NCBI GenBank assembly: GCA_030430495.1
Contig: JAUIKM010000035.1
Coordinates: 1-64,000, forward strand
Direction of reading: 5' to 3'
Length of the DNA stretch: 64,000 nt
DNA from: a bacterium
GTDB lineage: Bacteria; Bacteroidota; Ignavibacteria; Kapaibacteriales; UBA7675
Shown: piece after piece, positions 61,237 through 64,000 of the stretch
Layout: each line of letters starts with the position of its first letter
How positions within the stretch are numbered: position 1 is the stretch's first letter
The notes under the pieces: model-generated
The model's database searches: none
Seen by the model: only the letters and a program-made list of their open reading frames with translations
Told to the model about the DNA's origin: nothing
Translations under genes and position numbers: made by a program

Positions 61237-62164
61237 GTCGCTCCAAGAGATAGTTGACAAATTCAATGTCTTTCTCATTGCACTTGCCAACAGGGATCGG
61301 AAAACCCTGCACACAAGATACATTGATCCTGAGAATAACACTCAGGACATTGATATTGCACACGATGATCCTGAGACCATAAGAGCCAAAGCCGTATTCA
61401 TCAGTTGTAGTGCCCGATTTCTCATGGGGAATTATGGTATCGACATCCCCTATAAGCTGCGAGACATCTTGATTCAGTTGGATGAAGCCGGTGAACCGAT
61501 GTACCGAACAGCTTCAGAATATTACATGTTTCTGTTCTACTCTTACCGCAACTACCCCGAAGACGCCAAGCAAATGTTTTCTGTCTTCAGTTCAAGTGAG
61601 CATTCTATGGAGTTTCTAAAACAAATGCTGGCAGTCACCTGCAATTCTCACTACACCGTTAGCAAGATCATTAAAAGAAGAATAGAAGTTGATATACTCC
61701 GGCACCAATACGTAAAGTTGCTGAATGATGTAGACAAGACGCAAAAAGTAAAAAAGAATAATCGTTCATACTATGAAACACTTCCAGATACTCATGCGGA
61801 GATTCGAGAAGTAGTCAAGATATTCAAAGACACTAGAAAAAAGCTTAAATTCTACGTTATGGATGAATTTCGTAGAATAACTTTTGAAAATCAGCACTAT
61901 GCCGACTTGTCTCAATTTGTACACAACGAAACAATCGAACTGAGATTTCTACTAGCTGAGCATCTTGAGCTTCGTCAGGACGAATGTATCGCCGTTTGTT
62001 TCAAACTACTTGGAATAGATGAAAAAACAGCCTCGGTCTTGCTAGGAATTTCTCTTAGTGGTTTCAAAAGACATAACAGAAATGCGAGAAGTAAAGTAGA
62101 TTTAAAGACAGATGAGAAAAATTATGATGTCTTTTTGGACAAGCTCCTAGAATACGACGTTTGA
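61229..62164 (+). CDS. hypothetical protein with C-terminal sigma-4-like HTH
   Basis: This is 311 residues from ATG 61229; ATG 61211 in the same frame is an alternative. The protein is mostly helical and charged. The C-terminal segment ELRFLLAEHLELRQDECIAV, CFKLLGIDEKTASVLLGISL and SGFKRHNRNARSKVD reads like a region-4/GerE helix-turn-helix, so DNA binding is plausible. No enzyme motif was found. It is translationally linked to the preceding small gene. Codon use is AT-rich like the rest of the element. Confidence 0.7.
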   Translation: MDKSLQEIVDKFNVFLIALANRDRKTLHTRYIDPENNTQDIDIAHDDPETIRAKAVFISCSARFLMGNYGIDIPYKLRDILIQLDEAGEPMYRTASEYYMFLFYSYRNYPEDAKQMFSVFSSSEHSMEFLKQMLAVTCNSHYTVSKIIKRRIEVDILRHQYVKLLNDVDKTQKVKKNNRSYYETLPDTHAEIREVVKIFKDTRKKLKFYVMDEFRRITFENQHYADLSQFVHNETIELRFLLAEHLELRQDECIAVCFKLLGIDEKTASVLLGISLSGFKRHNRNARSKVDLKTDEKNYDVFLDKLLEYDV

Positions 62165-62250
62165 CATGCCTTGTACCAATTTTACACCACAATTGGGTCT
62201 TTTCTGATCTCCCTCCAATCGCTTGTTATCCATACCTTGCATTCACATAG

Positions 62251-62485
62251 TTAATAAGCCCCCACTCAATGAGCGGGGGTGGCAGGCTGGGCGAAGTTGG
62301 TGGAACAACTTTGCCAATCAGTCTCAAGCGAGTTGAAGATTCGTGCTTGAAAACTGAATCCCGTTGCCGATATTCATGGCAGTAGCTGAACCCAAAGCTA
62401 CGCATGGAATACGGAACGTTAAAGGCTTAGACCTACCATTGGCGACACTACACCGAATTTAACGCCACGTCAAGGTCTGACCTCG
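62251..62485 (+). ncRNA. structured RNA, HEARO / IscB omega-RNA-like
   Basis: The gap holds an ordered set of complementary segments: CCCCC-x-CTC/GAG-x-GGGGG (62259-62279); GGCGAAGTTG/CAACTTTGCC (62290-62315, six-base loop); TCAGT/ACTGA (62318-62322 with 62353-62357) enclosing CAAGC/GCTTG (62325-62349); CCGT/ACGG (62361-62364 with 62411-62414) enclosing ATTC/GAAT and GTAGCT/AGCTAC (62382-62401); TTAGACC/GGTCTGA (62427-62433 with 62474-62480) enclosing GGCG/CGCC. Nested helices of this density indicate a folded RNA. The layout and phrases such as GTGGCAGGCTGG recall HEARO RNA, which guides IscB nucleases, but no IscB gene follows. The alternative is a leader of the gene at 62574. The strand is inferred from that resemblance. 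Confidence 0.55.
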
Positions 62486-62573
62486 GTACTTCATGTTTCT
62501 CACCGCATCTGTCACTCGCTTGAGTCTGCCTTCAGCCGCCATTTCAACCAATCTTTATGTTGGAGATAATATC

Positions 62574-62759
62574 ATGCCCGTCATGTATCGTTTCTGGACA
62601 TTCCGGCGTGCAATGATCGCGACACTCACCCTGTTGCTCATCCTGTTAACTGTCTGGGCAACCATCGAAGTACTCGGCACGCCCCTGCTCACCCTCACTA
62701 CCACGTTAACAAACCTGTTCGCAAGCAATCCGCATACCGGCAACGTCCAGATATTGTAG
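62574..62759 (+). CDS. small single-helix membrane protein
   Basis: This is 61 residues from ATG 62574, with GGAG eight bases upstream. A basic start (MYRFWTFRR) precedes one hydrophobic helix (MIATLTLLLILLTVWATIEV, residues 14-33) and a Thr-rich tail. No family is recognised. The ribosome site, topology and position before the next two membrane-associated genes support it as real. Confidence 0.6.
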   Translation: MPVMYRFWTFRRAMIATLTLLLILLTVWATIEVLGTPLLTLTTTLTNLFASNPHTGNVQIL

Positions 62760-62773
62760 GGTCACCGCATCTC

Positions 62774-62812
62774 GTCCCCGTTCCGGCTCTTGGTCGGTGC
62801 GGGGACATTTTT
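62774..62812 (+). terminator. hairpin with U-run between two element genes
   Basis: GTCCCCG (62774-62780) pairs with CGGGGAC (62800-62806), followed by ATTTTTC. It could terminate or attenuate transcription between the small membrane protein and the next gene. Confidence 0.6.
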
Positions 62813-62841
62813 CAACCACTTCTTAAACAAAGGAAATAATT

Positions 62842-63702
62842 ATGTCAGACCATCAAAATGACAACATCCGCATCGAGTATTCGCCTTATCATACCGCCCG
62901 CAAATGGTGGCGGCGTTTTTTCTGGAGCGCAGTGATTTTCATTGTTTTGTGCCTCATGGTCGCCTGCACCGACGAGAACCAACCGCGCCCGAAAAAGATA
63001 GCCACAACTGTCCCTGCGGTCAGTGTCTTTTTCGACATCTCCGGTTCGTTTCACAAAACGTCCAGTGAAGCGCCGACCGACAGCCTCGCAATCGTTATCA
63101 GTCCGCTTTTGGATCAGGTGCAGCAAACAGGCGGGGCAGTCCTGGTCGGCTTGCTCGACCAAGACTGCCGCCATCATGCCGCCATCGTTTTCGATCGCTC
63201 GCAATGCCCTGTCGCGCCGCAGCGAAACGATGTTCGCAACGACTGGACGTTCTATGATGCCCGCGACCAATACGTACTCGACAGTCTGAGCTTTGAAGAC
63301 TCGTACGCATACGAATGCAATCGGCAACGCACCCGATTTGTGAACGAACTGAAACACCTGCTACGCCTATGCGGCAATGCTGCCGCTCAAAGCAACTACA
63401 TGAGCGCATTACAGGTAAGTGACCGATTCTTCACAAGCGTCCGGCGTCAGCTCACAAGTCAGACCATTACACCGGTCGTGGTCATCGTTGGCGACGGGCT
63501 ACATGATGTGAAGAAAACCGTAGCTATCGACTCAATGGTCTCTATCGACGACGTGGTATTAGTTCACGGTAATAGTCCAACGCATGATTGGACAAGCCGC
63601 GTTGGAAATCTCATTCCCGCAATGAACATCGAACAGGCAATCCAGATTGCCATGAACACTCACGAAGCTATGAACCAAAACAGAAAAGTTAACAATGAAT
63701 AA
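62842..63702 (+). CDS. membrane-anchored VWA-like protein of the mobile element
   Basis: This is 286 residues; AAAGGAAATAATT precedes the ATG. After a cytoplasmic basic segment (HTARKWWRRFF) there is one membrane helix ending in Cys (WSAVIFIVLCLMVAC), which may be a signal anchor or lipobox. The outer domain contains VSVFFDISGSF, resembling a MIDAS DxSxS site of VWA domains, then ISPLLDQVQQTGGAVLVGLL and VVVIVGDGLHDVKKT, which fit the alternating strand/helix order of that fold. Function unknown; a surface or conjugation-channel adhesion role would be a guess. It overlaps the next gene by eight bases. Confidence 0.65.
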   Translation: MSDHQNDNIRIEYSPYHTARKWWRRFFWSAVIFIVLCLMVACTDENQPRPKKIATTVPAVSVFFDISGSFHKTSSEAPTDSLAIVISPLLDQVQQTGGAVLVGLLDQDCRHHAAIVFDRSQCPVAPQRNDVRNDWTFYDARDQYVLDSLSFEDSYAYECNRQRTRFVNELKHLLRLCGNAAAQSNYMSALQVSDRFFTSVRRQLTSQTITPVVVIVGDGLHDVKKTVAIDSMVSIDDVVLVHGNSPTHDWTSRVGNLIPAMNIEQAIQIAMNTHEAMNQNRKVNNE

Positions 63703-64000
63703 ACGTACCAAACCGAACAAGTCTTCTCCCGACAAGGGAATTGCCAAAGAGTTTATTGCCGCCATGAAACAAGCCCACAAAAGCGTATCAGAAACTATCG
63801 CACAGTGCATGGGACTCGCTCCCGTTTCCAACGCGACAAGGTCGCCTCAAGATGAAGAACCGATGGTGTTTAATAACCTGATGGTTGTGGTTGTCTTCAT
63901 AGCCGACGTAATAGGTATCGCGCATTTAATGATGTTCTGGGATGGTGGTGCACATTCGTGGGGAATACTGGCAACGCTGGTGATCCCTATACTGTTCCTT
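63695..64000 (+). CDS. hypothetical membrane protein (partial, runs off the right edge)
   Basis: A frame of 102 codons from ATG 63695 is open to the window edge, so no stop is visible. It starts inside the end of the VWA-like gene (ATGAATAA overlap). The N-terminal 60 residues are basic and soluble (MNKRTKPNKSSPDKGIAKEF, MKQAHKSVSETIAQCMGL). Then come hydrophobic segments NLMVVVVFIADVIGIAHLMM and WGILATLVIPILFL, suggesting two or more helices. No family is recognised. Translational coupling suggests it works with the VWA-like protein. Confidence 0.65.
   Translation, partial: MNKRTKPNKSSPDKGIAKEFIAAMKQAHKSVSETIAQCMGLAPVSNATRSPQDEEPMVFNNLMVVVVFIADVIGIAHLMMFWDGGAHSWGILATLVIPILFL

Larger units (their letters stand above)
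54666..64000. mobile_element. integrative conjugative/mobilizable element, left part, inserted at tRNA-Ser
   Basis: Immediately after the tRNA the composition becomes AT-richer and codon use changes. The region encodes a VirD4/TraG coupling protein, a relaxase, a MobC-like protein, a candidate oriT, an excisionase-like HTH protein, regulators and unknown genes. All of these are absent from the left 54 kb. The right boundary, integrase and any type IV secretion channel genes are not in the window, so I cannot tell whether it is self-transmissible. Confidence 0.85.

Overview
The window looks like chromosomal DNA from a GC-rich (roughly 55-60% by eye) member of the Bacteroidota or wider FCB group. 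The evidence is three secreted proteins with type IX secretion (T9SS) C-terminal sorting tails, a DUF4834-like small membrane protein, a SusC-like TonB receptor with a carboxypeptidase-regulatory N-terminal domain, and PKD-like repeat proteins. I cannot assign a genus. No rRNA operon or CRISPR array is visible.

Layout. 1-500: end of a 102-bp tandem repeat. 536-4044: small membrane protein, ECF sigma factor, pdxA and a CPBP membrane protease. 4041-9239: two T9SS-exported proteins plus an orphan T9SS tail. 9674-13513: three tandem paralogues that join pentapeptide repeats to a TIR domain and keep the NADase-type glutamate; these are the best candidates for a defence or cell-fate module. 13570-16418: TonB receptor and lipoprotein. 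16556-24911: PaaN-like aldehyde dehydrogenase, accD, arginase, panC, a membrane glycosyltransferase, a SAM hydrolase family protein and an exported protein. 25055-32870: Ppx/GppA phosphatase, a T9SS protein, ahcY and metK (activated methyl cycle), and a sugar nucleotidyltransferase. 33115-39838: a complete tripartite RND efflux operon (tolC, tetR, adaptor, pump) with palindromic operators. 40113-42447: outer-membrane proteins. 42742-46423: two bPH2 membrane proteins, Era and a Fic-like protein without its catalytic His. 46761-54287: TRAP transporter permeases, isochorismatase-like hydrolase, an acetyl-CoA synthetase-like protein without its adenylation Lys, a family 9 glycosyltransferase and an MsbA-type exporter.

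A tRNA-Ser(TGA) at 54583-54665 marks a sharp change. From there to the right edge the DNA is AT-richer and carries a conjugative coupling protein, a relaxase, a MobC-like protein, a candidate oriT, an excisionase-like HTH protein, a TPR/LuxR regulator and several unknown genes. I read this as the left part of an integrative conjugative or mobilizable element inserted at the 3' end of the tRNA. No integrase is seen, so its right end should lie outside the window. Inside it, at 62251-62485, is a strongly structured RNA that resembles HEARO/IscB omega-RNA but has no IscB gene next to it.

Two features cross gene boundaries. Short intergenic repeats recur in several gaps. The tetranucleotide TTAA is dense in some blocks and absent from others, with edges that fall inside genes.
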